Source of the DNA: Bursaphelenchus xylophilus
Taxonomy: Eukaryota > Nematoda > Chromadorea > Rhabditida > Aphelenchoididae
Direction of reading: 5' to 3'
DNA: 64,000 nt
NCBI GenBank assembly: GCA_904066235.2
Contig: CAJFCV020000004.1
Location: forward strand, 11,904,001 to 11,968,000
A program made the translations under genes and the position numbers. Below are positions 12,101-24,100 of this stretch, piece after piece. The stretch's first letter is position 1, and each line of letters opens with the position of its first letter. The notes below the pieces were generated by a model. That model had not been told where the DNA came from and made no database searches. It was given only the letters and a program-made list of their open reading frames with translations.

Positions 12101-12800
12101 GATACAGCCAGTTTTGTAGAGGAGAAAAAGCTGTATCAAATAATTATATTTTATATTCCCTTTGCCAAAGAACAAACAATCCTTGTAAAACAAAGCAATG
12201 AAAAAACGAACGAACTTTGTGGACGACCTACAGTGAGGGACCTGATCCAATGGCAAAAAACGTCTCATTTTGCATCCCGAAAGGGACCAAAATGACTCCA
12301 AACCCTTCCCTTCTCTATGCTAAAAAGCTCCGCTTTGAAAAGCGCGCCCTTTCCTTCAAGGCGGGCTCTTCAAAGCGGGGTTTTTTAGCTTAGAGAAGAG
12401 AAGGGTTTGGAGACATTCTGGTCCCTTCCGGGATGCAAAATGGTACGTTTTTTGCGACTGGATCAGGTCTCCCACTGTAATATTAGAAATAATAGCGCTG
12501 GGTTTTAGACCAGTTATAAAAAATTTTCTTTTTTTGATTCAATTTTCTTCCAGATTCAAACATCGCAACCCCTCGGACAAAACCGAAGTCCCCGGCGGAT
12601 TCCTCAGCGACATTGCCGACAACACCCTCACCATCTACCACAACTCTGTGATCGACCAAAAAGTCGCCCAGTCCGTCACGAAGGACACTCGTTTCCAGTT
12701 CGAACGTGTCGGATACTTTGCCCTGGACCCTGACACAACTCCAAATCATCAAGTCTGGAACCGGATTGTCCCATTGAAGGAAGACAGTGGAAAAAATTGA
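9189..12800 (+). CDS. qars-1: Glutaminyl-tRNA synthetase (cytosolic)
   Basis: This class I synthetase charges tRNA-Gln with glutamine. Exons are 9189-9341, 9562-9789, 9834-9909, 9945-10387, 10511-10798, 10839-11200, 11283-11825 and 12554-12800. All phases agree and give 779 residues, the usual animal length. The N-terminal appended domain (1 to ~190) is followed by a Lys/Ala/Pro-rich linker (~190-225). The catalytic core then carries [15 protein letters not shown] (HIGH at about 285-288) and the KMSKS equivalent VSKRK (about 502-506). The C-terminal anticodon-binding beta-barrels include [16 protein letters not shown]. Between exons 6 and 7 a decoy TTTTAG at 11234-11239 lies upstream of the acceptor I used (TTTTCAG ending 11282), which restores the conserved [17 protein letters not shown]. 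The last intron (728 nt) holds two adjacent MITEs. Confidence 0.95.
12016..12228. mobile_element. Mariner-like palindromic MITE in qars-1 intron 7
   Basis: Bases 12016-12108 and 12135-12228 form long inverted repeats. The ends are GGTTGTCCAGAAAGTTCG at the left and, at the right, the complement of GGTCGTCCACAAAGTTCG. The arms include a TTTGGCAAAGG block. This family is seen only once in the window. The right end abuts the TA that also starts the next MITE. Confidence 0.8.
12231..12477. mobile_element. Family A MITE, copy 2
   Basis: The ends are CAGTGAGGGACCTGATCC and GATCAGGTCTCCCACTG, flanked by TA at 12229-12230 and 12478-12479. The inner part (CCAAACCCTTCCCTTCTC and its complement) differs from the other copies, which suggests a diverged subfamily with conserved termini. 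It lies in qars-1 intron 7. Confidence 0.88.
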
Positions 12801-13727
12801 AAGTCTGGTGTTAAATTAGACCTAAAGTAATGTCGGTTGATTGGACTTTGCATTGAGTTTTGATTGGAATATACGGTGTTTTGTTAATTTGTTAAGCGTT
12901 CTTTTTTACAGTTTTCCATATTAAAGTTGTTAATAATTTAATGATTTTTGTCTTATGATCGAAATGGTTTTCATCCACTACTTTGTTAAGATATTTACTC
13001 AATTTTGAAACAAACAATTTTTGTAATAATTTTTTTTGGTATAAGAAATTGCGAAAAGAGCCAACAGTTTCAGCGTGTTTATGGTCGCAAAATCGTCTCG
13101 CAAATGAAAAAAAAAAATTTAACGGAAACCACAAGTTTGAGGGTCCAATGGCAATAAAGGGCCAATGGCCAAAAGAAAATAAGCCTTTGGCGATTCGAAA
13201 ACAGTCGCACGGCGTGAGAAATGCTTCGGGCAACAAGCAACAGGCTTCAAGCGCCACATGCAACGACTATAACCGCAAGAAATGACAACAAATTAAAAGA
13301 ACGGGCCCAATCTCCGGGCACAATGTATATCGTGGACATATTTCAACAAAAATTTTATACAACGGGTTTTGTGAATATTGATTATCAGGGGCCGTCGGCG
13401 AATATTTTTGAGAATATCCGCCGGAGAACTGGGCGGGATTTTGTAATCTACACTCAAATAAATGACGTACATACAACAACAAGACCAAATAAAATATACT
13501 TTTCATGGACTGGTTTCCCAATCAGAAAGTGAAATGGGTAGGAATCTGCACATCCGTGGGGGTGAAGAGAAACAAATATTCGACTTAGATATGGAATTAC
13601 AACTCAAAACTACGGTAACACGAATCCGAACAAAGCGGGGGGTTTTTATGGAGGGAATTTTTGTGATTTTTCTTTACAAGCGGGCTTTTGGATACGAGTA
13701 TTTTTGGGCATTACAACCGACGACTCC
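12801..13727. other. Convergent intergenic region
   Basis: This is the 3' flank of both qars-1 (plus) and the neuropeptide gene (minus). I see no repeat or gene. Minus-strand AATAAA-like signals are plausible in the AT-rich parts but cannot be assigned. Confidence 0.45.
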
Positions 13728-16700
13728 TTAGACTTGAACACTGCGACGACGACGCTCCAACAGCACGCACTGAACCGGCGAAAAGTAGCAGTTCTTGAAG
13801 GTGTTCACCGCACGCGCTTGCACTCGATGAATGTTGCGTTTGGCGGCCGCGTTGAACACCTCATTGGGCGGGTTTTGGACGAAATATGCGAGAGGGTCTT
13901 GGCTCTCTTGTGCTACCATTCCGTAGAGCCTGGAAAAGTTTAGATTAGATCTGGGGGTTAAGTTATATATGATTACAGTGGCGGTCCTGATCCATTGGCC
14001 AAAAACGTTCCATTTTGCATCCCGGAAGTATCAAAAATGCAGCAAAATACTTCCCTCTCCAAGTGAAAAAACTCCGATTCGCGCCCACTCTTTTTGTGGG
14101 AGATAGGGCGCTCCCTTCAAAACGAAGTTTTTTCACTTGGAGTGGGAGGCATTTTGCCACATTTTTGATACTTCCCGGATGCAAAATGATACCTTTTTTT
14201 GCCACTGGATCAAGTCCCTCACTGAAAAGATAAAGGATTTTGGGAATTTGCATACGAAAAGGGTTAATTTCACTATTTCGTTTCATTTTCCATATTGTAC
14301 TTGTCCTCTGCGTCATCCTATTACCCAGACGTATCACTCTCCGCATTTCGTTTTTGTACAGCCTACGTATATAGATGACAGAATCATTACCCACTCATGT
14401 CTAGTGCACTAACTCGTCATCGACCTCGCAGTAACTATAGATCCACCCACGAGAAGGGTATTATCTCCGGGTGTGACAATTTTGGACCTTTTTTGTTTCA
14501 AAAATTTCGGGTTGACCGGATTATAAATGTCGTTCTACTTTTTAATAGTGTGCCAGAGATTAAAGGAGGCATTTGCATGGGAAGTTATGAATTCTGAGGA
14601 AATTTGGGAAGGCTGTTTGATTTATGATCATTAAAATGAGTAATAAGAGTGGCTTGTATCTTTGAACTTGTGACTAGAGGAAGCAAAGTGTTCTAGCTGT
14701 ATGATTTTAAGGGACCCCTTGAAAGTCATAGCTGTCTTTTCTTCCGAAATTGTCTTTTCTATCGAAATAGACTTCAAAAACATTTTGCTGACAGCGCTGT
14801 AAAGAGTTTTACCGAATAAAAAAATGTTTAGGCCGTAACTATTTTTTTTGAAGTCCTCGATAATCGAGGGGCCGGAAGTAAATTTCATAATCGAGTGTTT
14901 TTTACAAGTTGTTTTGGAATTTTTTATAAATCCTTGGGTCTTTAATTAGGACACATCGGATTAACATGATGACTAGTCGAGTCACACTTTTTTCAATTAA
15001 AATTAAATGAATGGATAACAAACAACTCAAGGCAGAAGTGATATGATAAAGTGGCTGCTTTAGATTGCCTTTTGGCTACTTTTAAATTGCGTATTTACGG
15101 CTTGGCAAACAAAATAAAAACCCGATATTTTAGCGTTGGCGCAAGAAGCTTACAGGGGAAGTACTTCAAGTGTGACGCTCAGATTTTCTTTAAAATTTGC
15201 ACACACGTCGGGTATGGACTAAATATCAATTCCTGAAAGTTTTAGCTCGCGCTTTGCGGGCGCCGCCGAGATATCGAACGATTTTTGCCGCCGAGAGAGC
15301 ACGCTCAACGTGGAGAGCGGTCAGAGAGAAAACCGTTTTTTGGCCATAACTTTGGCAGTTTCGTGCGGAAAAATTTGATTTTTTGTAGAAACATTATCCT
15401 TTACAGTTGAAATAGGCATGAAACTTTTCGTGCCGAAATTCGGCAAAAAGCCCTAAAATTTCGCCGACTTTCGATCTAAAAATCTCGGTTGTTTCTGCAA
15501 AGCGCGAGCTAGGATTCCCGCATATATCTTAGAAAAAATTATTCTAAATTTGTGTCAAGTTTCATCAAAATCTGAGCGTCACACTTCAAGTACTTCCCTT
15601 GTTAGTTCGAGCACTGCGGTTAAGTTAAGGCTCAAGTTTAAAACGAAAAATTCAGCGACATTACCGTAGTACTCTACTTTCGGCTTGTTTGTCATCCATT
15701 ACTTCTAATTTTAACTAATTAACGATAATTGTTTACCCGACTAGCCCACTAATCCGCATTGTATTAGCTACATACCTCGGGATTTAAAAACATTCTTAGC
15801 AATTGGCAAGACACACTTTATACGTAAATTTGCACTCAGCCCTCCGGCGAACTAGATATTGCAAAAAGTAGTTCATCTTATCAAATTTTGTGACGCACGT
15901 ACCGAGCGTACTAATGGTCGCTGCTTGAAAAGCCAACTCATGTGAACAGTATAATCGCTGTAAACTTACTTTCGAGGGTACTCGTTGCGCACGGGATAAC
16001 TGGGTTTGAAAAATCGGCTGTTGCTAAAAAATCTCACAATAAATTACGGTAACATAAGTGTTGTGAATAAAAGTTTTTCTATTTTTACACACTGCACAAC
16101 CCAAAACGTGAGGCACTTCAAACCGCACGTGTTTGAAAATACTTTGGTCACGGATACAATCGCCAAATTTAGATGGGGTAATTGGAACTTGACGCTTCAC
16201 TATGACCATCTAAATTCTAGTTTAGCTGGCTAATGAGAGGATAATGTAGCCCATTTTGTAATGGATTGAAATATCCTGGGACATTTTGGACGGTATGACA
16301 TTACGGTTAGTTGAGCATTTAAACATCGCATACAAAATGCAAAATTGTTGGGAAATTTTTAAATTTTGCGGAAAATTTTGAAGGTGGCAATATTTTTAGA
16401 GAGTTTAGTGACTACTATTTTTTCTCGGTAGAACGAAGACTTCTGGATCAAAGTTTCAGTCGCTTATAAATGCCTTCATTTGGAAGGTCCTTATTTTTGA
16501 TTGCAAGTGCAGCTGAGGTGCCATTCTTGTCTTATAAGGCCCTAACTATACGAAGGGTTGTGGATAACGTATAAATGTCAGTCTGTCAGGAAAATAATGT
16601 GGATTTGTCGCGCCTTGGAATCGCCGATCATCGCTTTGCGAGGGCAATTCTTTTGCTGCGACAAGTCAACATTATTTTCCCGACAGACTGATATTACCCC

Positions 16701-16797
16701 AGTTTTTTCGTTGCCCACACACCCAAACTTACTCTTGTCCGAGAACAGCGACGATTGAAACGACGAAGGCAAGGATACAGAAAGCGGCACGCATCAT
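13728..16797 (-). CDS. Neuropeptide precursor, allatostatin-C/somatostatin-like
   Basis: This is a small secreted prepropeptide in two exons, 16797-16733 and 13929-13728, joined across a 2.8-kb intron. The donor is GA|GTAAGT, the acceptor TTTTCCAG|G, and the split codon becomes GAG. The 88-residue product starts with a signal peptide (MMRAAFCILAFVVSIVAVLG). It ends with AVNTFKNCYFSPVQCVLLE, then RRRR and SVQV. The eight-residue Cys ring (Cys68-Cys75, C-Y-F-x-P-V-x-C) matches the ring of arthropod allatostatin C (C-Y-F-N-P-I-S-C). The Arg run after it is a convertase site, trimmed by a carboxypeptidase E such as the one at 61089-63775. An Arg at residue 61 (VQAR) could be the upstream cleavage site. 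The intron carries a family A and a family C element. A further in-phase exon in the intron cannot be excluded. Confidence 0.75.
13976..14224. mobile_element. Family A MITE, copy 3
   Basis: The ends are CAGTGGCGGTCCTGATCC and GATCAAGTCCCTCACTG. TA flanks the left side, while the right flank has decayed to AA. It lies in the neuropeptide-gene intron 47 nt from the acceptor of exon 2. Confidence 0.85.
15154..15602. mobile_element. Family C element, complete copy
   Basis: This 449-bp element has inverted termini: AGGGGAAGTACTTCAAGTG at the left and CACTTCAAGTACTTCCCTT at the right. Subterminal inverted blocks are also present (TAGCTCGCGCTTTGCGGG at the left, its complement-like GCAAAGCGCGAGCTAGG at the right). 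There is no coding capacity, and it is a MITE by size and structure. It lies in the neuropeptide-gene intron. The exact target duplication is unclear. Confidence 0.8.
16579..16692. repeat. Family B MITE, copy 2
   Basis: The ends are CAGTCTGTCAGGAAAATAATG-like at the left and TTATTTTCCCGACAGACTG at the right. It lies about 40 nt downstream of the neuropeptide exon 1 donor, inside its intron. Confidence 0.8.
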
Positions 16798-18446
16798 TGG
16801 ACTGACTAGTGGATTAAACCTCTGAAAATGTAATGATATAAAATAAAAAAAATCTCGGTCTCGATACACGCTTGTATTAGCCATAGACAACCGAAACACA
16901 TACGTTTTCAAACCCGTGAAACAGAAGATTTATGCACTATCTACGTAGAGATGATGAACGGGCCAGAGAAATGTGTTTACCTAATGCTTGTATCGCGATG
17001 ATTTGTAGGCACGGTAATTAGAGGCGAGAGGGTGAAAGGGGCGGCGGACTGTACGGAAAACGAAATGTGGGAGAATTGGGAGGTAATAGAATTGAGATAG
17101 GCACTATTGTAATATACTACTTAACCTAGTTTTGACCTCTGTAATGCGCAAGAATGGTAAGAAAATGCCAGGATTTCACGTTCATTTCCTTACAAGAGCG
17201 CGAACGTGCAAAAAGAATTTTACAGGATCGAAATTCTATCCGAATTTGTCGACGCAATGCTAACGTACATGGTCTTGGGAATGTATGGGACGCGAGTGTG
17301 CGAAATTTGAATACCTGAGAGCTTGAAAAGTGTTCTTGTTTCAAACCACTCACCAAAGCAGCGACAAATATGAATACAACTAGTGAACGGTTTAGACGAA
17401 GTGTTAAGTCTCGTTCTAAGTCACTTACTAATGCAAATATAATACGAGTGCAATTGTTGCGAGGGTTTGCCACTTTTATATCGAATGTTCTATCATCCCA
17501 AGCGGAAACGCCGGCCTTTTTATTGACCCCTCAAATTCTTTGGTAGAGTTGAGGAGCTTTCTAATCCGACTTTTTCTCACCGAGATCTTCCCCCAAACCA
17601 GATTAGCGTTTATTTGCAATTTTTGCTACTCAAAAATTCCGAGAAAAAACACTTATGGCGACGGACGTAACGCATCCCACTTCATTAGTTAAGCGGGAGA
17701 AAAGCTTTAGCTACCATAACCGTATGACCGACCCCAAAGTAATAAAACGGAATATGGCGAGCGCAAGTAGGCGAGGTTAATGCCAAGACGTCTCAGAGTG
17801 GGAAGATGTACATCTCAGACGTTGTAATTGAAAAGAGGGCGGAGTCCGCGGGAATGATTAGTATTCGACGAAAGAGAAGAGTACGGTACTGAAAGGAGAA
17901 AGAGACATGTTTATTGGTAAATTACGTCGCTTGCATTGGGACATTTATGGACTTTGAGGACTGTTGTATCATATAGTATCTGTAGTAAACAGCGTTTTTG
18001 CACAAAACCAAGGTTAATCGCGTGCTTAGCCTTGCTTAGCTGCGCATACATGAGATTGTATGCACTACCGGGCTTAGCTTGCTGTGCAGGATACATCACA
18101 GACAACAGATTACAAAATTCCGCTGCATATAGAAACCCTGTTTTCCAGGATATATGTAAATAACTTAAAATAATCCTTCCAAATCCCAATTTCTTACAGT
18201 TTTAATGAATTTGACGGATTATGCCAAAAGGTGACCAAAGCTCTGGCTTGTTAGAAGGACATTTTAAGCAGGACGGAAGTAAGGAATGTTTGAAAATAGT
18301 CTGAGTAGTAGTGTTAGCTGTTTTGAGTCATTGAATTACCCGAAATTCCTCGAGCTTTGTCTACATCCATTGGGCAGCACTTCTAAAGGGTACAATAGGA
18401 ATTTGCAGGGGGTAAAGGATCCATATCCTAAGAAATTACACTGTCT

Positions 18447-18557
18447 TTTTGTCAAGGAAATAATGAACACAATGTCGCTGCGCCGACCGCCACACAATTC
18501 GTCGGCAATGCGATTTTGGATGCGACAGAGTGCTTATTATTTTCTCGACAGACTTAT
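18447..18557. repeat. Family B MITE, copy 3 (decayed)
   Basis: The sequence runs from CTGTCTTTTTGTCAAGGAAATAATG-like bases to TTATTTTCTCGACAGACTTA. The core CAATGTCGCTGCGCCGACC matches the copy at 29036-29190. Confidence 0.6.
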
Positions 18558-19573
18558 ATTGTCGTTCAATGGGTTTGTTTGCCTATTATTTGTAAACCAA
18601 CCCAAGATTGAAGAGGATTTCCGGAACTTAAGTCGGTTGTAGAGCAAGTTCGTGGTCTGAGAAGTGGGTTAATGCCCAACGGTTTTATTGTAAGATTAGT
18701 TGTAGCCTATTTTTGTCTGGGTCTGACGCTCGAGGTTTTGAATTATTGAGAACGAGGATTGTCGAACTTGTGGGATTGTAGACGAAATGGTCTACAAAAA
18801 AATCTCAAACTTGCGTAAAGTGTATCCATTCCGATAATGATTTACTACAATTTTTGTGCAAGGCTAGAATATGTGCCGTGACGTCAAATGGGCTCTTCTA
18901 AAAGTACGGATAACTTGAAAAGAGGCTTGAGTATACTCAACGGCAAGGTTTAGTATAATAATGCTGTAACAGTAGAATGAGCATTGGTCCGAGAGGTCTT
19001 GTAGGCACATGATGTGGGTGCTTTTTCCTTCTATTTATGGAAATACAATACGATTTACGGTTCTTTCGGGAGAATGATGGCATGAACATAAGAGATGACG
19101 TGGGTGAATAAATACAATTGTAAAAATAGGGGAGGAAACCGCAGTACGGTAAAGCGAGTTTGTTTCCTTTGGTAACCGGCTGATCAATGAGCAAGTTGTT
19201 GACATCTTCGGTGGCGGAACTAATCCAATCGTCAAACATGGGTCTTGTTAGCACCGGGGAGTTGCAACAAGTTGCAAAAAATTCCCTTCCTTACCATGTC
19301 AGGGTATTCCTCATTTCGCACAGTAGAGAAAAATTGCGAGATGGGGTTCCCTTCGCTGACCAACGGAGCCGCTATGGCATGTGCACACTTGAGCGGAATC
19401 CTTTTGTTGGCAGCCAGTTAACTTTGGCTGCCAAGTTGCGAGTATCGCGGCGGCACCGCTATTTGTACAGAGGCCGCAGATTCCTGTCCTTTTTTTCGAA
19501 ACAATAACACTCGTGGCCTTGTTATGAGGGACTTTCCCTTCTCTGAACCACCGAAGGTGTTAACAAAAGGCGT

Positions 19574-19895
19574 CGCGACACTTGCGGGCAACCACTTTGC
19601 GGGCAACGGGCACCTGAGGGTAACAGGGTGGAGGCGGAAAAATTACAACGATATTTTGGAAATTTACCGACATTTGTGGGCAGCCGACATTTGCAGGCAA
19701 CAGGAAAAAACAAGCACGCAGATTGTATTGGAGCTTTTTGGAACTGTTGCCTGCAAATGTCGGCTTCACGCACGTATCGGCTACCCGCAAATGTCGGCAA
19801 ATTTCCAAAATATCGTAGTGATTTTTCCGCCTCCACCCTGTTACCTTCAGGTGTCGGTTGCCCGTAAATGTCCCAGCCTGCCCGCAAAGTGTGCG
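19574..19895. repeat. Palindromic element rich in TGCGGGCAAC motifs
   Basis: The left arm (about 19574-19705) and the right arm (about 19743-19895) are imperfect inverted repeats around a ~37-bp spacer. Both contain several copies of TGCGGGCAAC or GACATTTGCAGGCA and the block AAATTTACCGACATTTG. A fragment of the same motif occurs near 27,015-27,040. It is a non-coding fold-back repeat. The termini and target duplication are not resolved. Confidence 0.65.
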
Positions 19896-22049
19896 CCCGC
19901 CAAACAAATTGCTCATCAATCAAGTAGATTTTGATCAATTCCGTCGCTGTAATCCCGCTTCTTTTATAAGTTGTCCCTCATTCCTTCCACTTGCCATTTC
20001 AAAATTGATAGCTGCAGTTGAAAGGTGTCTAGTCATGTCACGGGATCAAAAGTGTGTAGCCGCTTTCTAGACGTGACTTTCAATAACCCTTTTGTGTTTC
20101 CTACCTACAATCTTGCCAGGCACTACATTATTTCACCAATCCAAGTTAGCGACATCATTACACTTAATATGGCCTTCACGTATTCTCATTGTACGACTAT
20201 CCACTACGATTTATTCTGCCGGAAGTACAAAAAAGAACAAAAAGAAGTGGCGAAGGTGCTTGCTGCAATACATCACCTTTTCTTAGAGATTTGACAATTA
20301 CATTTTTTGTCATTGATGGGACGTAAAGGCGGTTTCGAAAGTTTTGTTTACGGTTATTGTTGTGCACAAATGAGGGTGTAAATTTTAATGCGATTGAACT
20401 GAGGGTCTCAGAATAAGCATGATTTATCCTAAGCTGTGAAATGAATAACACTGTGAGTAATCAGAACAACAAAAAACCGCACAAACAATGAGAAATTACT
20501 GTAAACGCGTCAACGGCTCTTCATGATCAAATGATGAGTGGATTGAGTGACTAAGATACAATTAAAGGGCATTGTTTCAAGCGTATGATGACTTTCAAAA
20601 TTGAGAAATTAAATGAGGGCATTTGAAAAAAAGGCTTGTGATTCATTATTGAAGCTCTGATGCTTAATAGTTGAATGAAATTTGTTGCAAAATTTATTAC
20701 GAAAGATTTTTGTGTGAGTTTTAGCTTTCGCGTGGCGGAAACGAGTAATTTTCCGTTTGAGAGTGTGATTGGCGGGCCGGTCATCAACAGCCGGGTTGAA
20801 GCCCAGCTAGCGCTAACTAGAAATAAGCCTTTTCTCAAAATCTAGTCCCTACGCTCTGATTATGGCTTTACGGAGATGCACATGGCTTTCGGATCAGGCC
20901 GACCCAAAATCGGCCCGATGCGCCGGACCGACTGGTCGTTGAATACGAACATATCGAAGCCTCTGCAAAGCGCGAACTAAACTTTCCCGGATTGTTATTG
21001 GTGTCGCTAGGTTATGGTTATGATAAAAAAATTTTAAGAAATTTCTCTATGCGCAGTTGAGTTAGTTGAATTACTTGTCGCAAGTTCATCCACAACACAA
21101 TGACAATCTTAAATGACGCCTAGAGTCTTGAACTCCGTATTACACTTTATTCGCAGAGCCGCTAAGTTCAAGAATGTCGGCATTCTTGAAGCTACAACAA
21201 TAGACAAGGTTACTACATACATAAGACGTCGTAAATGAATAAAAAAAGAATATTGTCGACATACAACTGTTATTAGGACAAACGCATTCGTCGATTGTGC
21301 GATAGCTAAATTTACAACCAATGCACTTTTGATTTGATGAGGACTCACTCTGTGGATGAGTTCGACCGGAAAACTGTGATCTTTTACGCTGAGAGGATTG
21401 GGATGGGCTCAATAACAAGGATATTATATTATTACAGTAGTGCGTAAAACATGAGCCGTAAATTGGCCTGTTTTGGAGGAATGGCGGAGAAATTTGTGTT
21501 AAAAAATATATTTGAAGCCAAATTATTGTAGGAAAAAATTTGTCGAATGTATCTTAAGTGATGATATTCTAAAAATTTAAAAAATATCAAAACAGGCGGA
21601 ACCCATGAGACGCTTTGTAATATGAGTCTTGGAAAACATAAGACATTGGGTTAAAAATAACCAAGGAGGTCGAAATTATAATCCGCGGATGCCTAAATAT
21701 TGACTAAAGAGTAAAGAGAGCAAACATTTTTGCCTAATGGGGGCATCCTAAGGGCATCCATGGCCATAGCGACAAATGTCGCATAGTCTATTCTTTAGTT
21801 CGTTACCTAGAATCGGCATTGTGGTCGTACGAGATACTTGAGGATATTTTTGGGGATATATAATTTCCGCCTCCGTCCGTAAACATCTTTGTTTAATTTA
21901 CGACCCAACGATTACTTGCAATCTACAGTAAGCTCGCTAAACTCTATTTGCGTCAAGGTTAGTGGACTCGCCATTTATTAGACTATTTACATGTGCTGGG
22001 ACAACAAAGAACGAATAATATATATATAATACGTCGTGGTGTGACGTCT

Positions 22050-24100
22050 TCAAAGATTCTTAGAGACTGCAATACATGTGGCGCCCAAAGCCGTCACCGA
22101 GATGGAAAGGATTAGCATAACGATACTTCTTGTCCCATTGATCTCCTTGAAGTAGAACAAGGACCAGCATGACGCGATGCAGCCGGGCAGAATGGCTCCG
22201 ATGGGTCCGCAAACGGACTGGCTGAGATTCTTGGTGGCGACAATGAACAGGGTCTGGGCCGTGCCCCAGATGAGGCCGGACAAGAAGGAGGGCACGGTGA
22301 GTTCGGCACTCACAAACGGCTTGTTCTTTCTGCAAAATTTCGAAGTGATTTCTGAGGTGCAACGCGTGGATTTGAACCTTACAGTGACGGACCTGATCCA
22401 GTGTCAAAAAACGTACCATTTTGCATCCGAAAAGTATCAAAAAATGTAGCAAAATGCCTCCATCTCCGACTAAAAAACTCCGTTTTTTTACTTTGAGAGA
22501 GAGGTATTTTGCTAAATTTTTTGATACTTCCCGGATGCAAAAACGTACGTTTTTTGCCACTCGATCAAGGCCGTCACTGCATAAGGCCAAAAAATGAATT
22601 CCCCAAGAACTTACTTGGCAATACTGTAGACGAAGAAGATAAGTGAAGCAGTCAAGAAGATCCCCATGTAGTGGGACAAACAATATGACAGACCGTCCTG
22701 CGGTGCGTCTGGATAGAGATCGGGATGGTCTTGAACATGAACCACTGGGGTCACATTTTCTCCGTAGAAAAACCCAGCGAGTAAGGCGAAGGCGATGGCG
22801 CTGAAAATTGCGATTTTACTTGCGTGATCTTTGACAGATTTCTCGACATCGTAGGCTACAAGAGTCATGTTTATTATGACAATATGCTAAGTACCGCCGG
22901 CTATTTTTAGAGATGCCTAATTTATCGTTTGTAGTCATCAGGACTCTTTTTTGCTTTTTCTTTTTGACCAATCGTACTTACTCCCGGCTTTTTCACTGCT
23001 AATGATGGTAAATAAGAACTCTCAAACTCACATCAATCTTCGAGCGCCGTGCTTGTTGACGGCGCTCGTCGTCTCCGGTTGTTTGTCCTCGAACTCGGCG
23101 GAGTCGATCGTCTTGGACGGCACAATTGTCTGGATCGAAGAGCTGTTTGACACGGTGGCCTTTGCTTTCTTTGGGGGCGAGCGGATAAAGGCGATTAGTA
23201 GGCCGCTAAAAGAGAATAAATGTGCGTAGTTGGAGTTGAAAGGGTCAACGGCGGTGATTGATGACGGGGACATGTTTACAAAGAGGTTACGGTAACTTGA
23301 TTAAGAGCTAGGGCTTTTTTCGACGAGAGAAGAAACCCTTTCGTGGTCCGTAAAAAAGTTTACAAGACAGACAATTAATCTTATGTTTAATGTAATATTA
23401 TATTGATATTTTACATCGTAAGCGTGCTTACCCAATCAACAAAAACACCAGCCCAATGTAATTCAGCCACACAGTCGTTGGCGGCCTTGCCTTCGTCCAG
23501 AACAACCCGTAATACCCGGTAACCCAGTTGGTTAGGCAATTTGTAAAGCTGTACAATAGAACTGTGACGGCCAATCCAAGCTCACCAATGCATGGAAGGA
23601 CTATCAGATTTGCTGAAAATTCAAAATTCAGCATTTCGAAAATGGGGCTTGTAAAATACGCCAAGGGTTAGATTTCCATATCTTCTTACCGATAGTCCAA
23701 AAAGCACCACCGATCATCACAACGGGGTAGAAGTGAAAGCTCCCTCGAACGCATGTCACGCAGATTCCGAGCACGAGAACTGCCACACTGCGGATTTGAA
23801 GGGAGTAGACGCCTGGAAATTGTTAAATCGTGTTGGTATTTGAAGTTGAAATTTTTAAAAAATCGGCCACCTATGTAGCAACTATGAATCTCAAAAGTAT
23901 GAAAAGCAGAGCCTCGGGAAATTTTAATCAATTTTTCCGAGGTTATATCAAAATCTAGCCGCCTCAATCTGCTAAAATCCTTTTAATAGCTGCAACCTAC
24001 CATCGCCAAAGAAGAACGGCTTAATCGGCACGAATGCCGACCCATACAATGCTGTCGAGACCAAACATTCAGTGATTCCGAGCAGGAATTCCGTGTCCAT
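22050..24100 (-). CDS. TMEM144: TMEM144-like multi-spanning membrane protein
   Basis: This belongs to the TMEM144 family (DUF1632, related to drug/metabolite and sugar transporters). The substrate is unknown and the protein acts in a membrane. Exons on the minus strand are 24100-24001, 23812-23690, 23612-23432, 23205-23032, 22998-22982, 22855-22615 and 22329-22050. All phases agree and give 371 residues (human TMEM144 is about 345). It starts MDTEFLLGITECLVSTALYG and continues FVPIKPFFFGDGV, the characteristic N-terminal motif. About ten hydrophobic segments follow, with a polar loop (about 185-250) between the halves. The 17-nt microexon 22998-22982 is needed to keep frame. Intron 6 contains a family A MITE. 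Confidence 0.88.
22382..22579. mobile_element. Family A MITE, copy 4
   Basis: This is a short copy (198 bp) with ends CAGTGACGGACCTGATCC and GATCAAGGCCGTCACTG. TA lies on the left side. The G+C-rich inner loop of other copies is deleted. It lies in the last intron of the TMEM144-like gene. Confidence 0.85.
22982..22998 (-). other. 17-nt microexon of the TMEM144-like gene
   Basis: It is bounded by ATTAG| on the acceptor side and |GTAAGT on the donor side. It converts a phase-2 donor upstream (exon ending 23032) into the phase-1 acceptor downstream (exon starting 22855), encoding the middle of I-S-E-K-A-G-T. Without it the flanking exons are out of frame. Confidence 0.75.

Larger units (their letters stand above)
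16798..22049. other. 5.2-kb gene-poor region
   Basis: I see no supportable gene between the neuropeptide start and the 3' end of the TMEM144-like gene. A family B copy (18447-18557), a palindromic element (19574-19895) and a short family C-like remnant near 20,965-20,990 (CTCTGCAAAGCGCGAACTAAA) are present. Minus-strand promoter elements of the neuropeptide gene should lie just right of 16,797. Confidence 0.5.

Noticed and set aside
17126..17473. 115-codon minus-strand frame with one hydrophobic stretch
   Set aside because: It has no signal peptide at its start, no homologous feel and no splice partners. I cannot separate it from chance.
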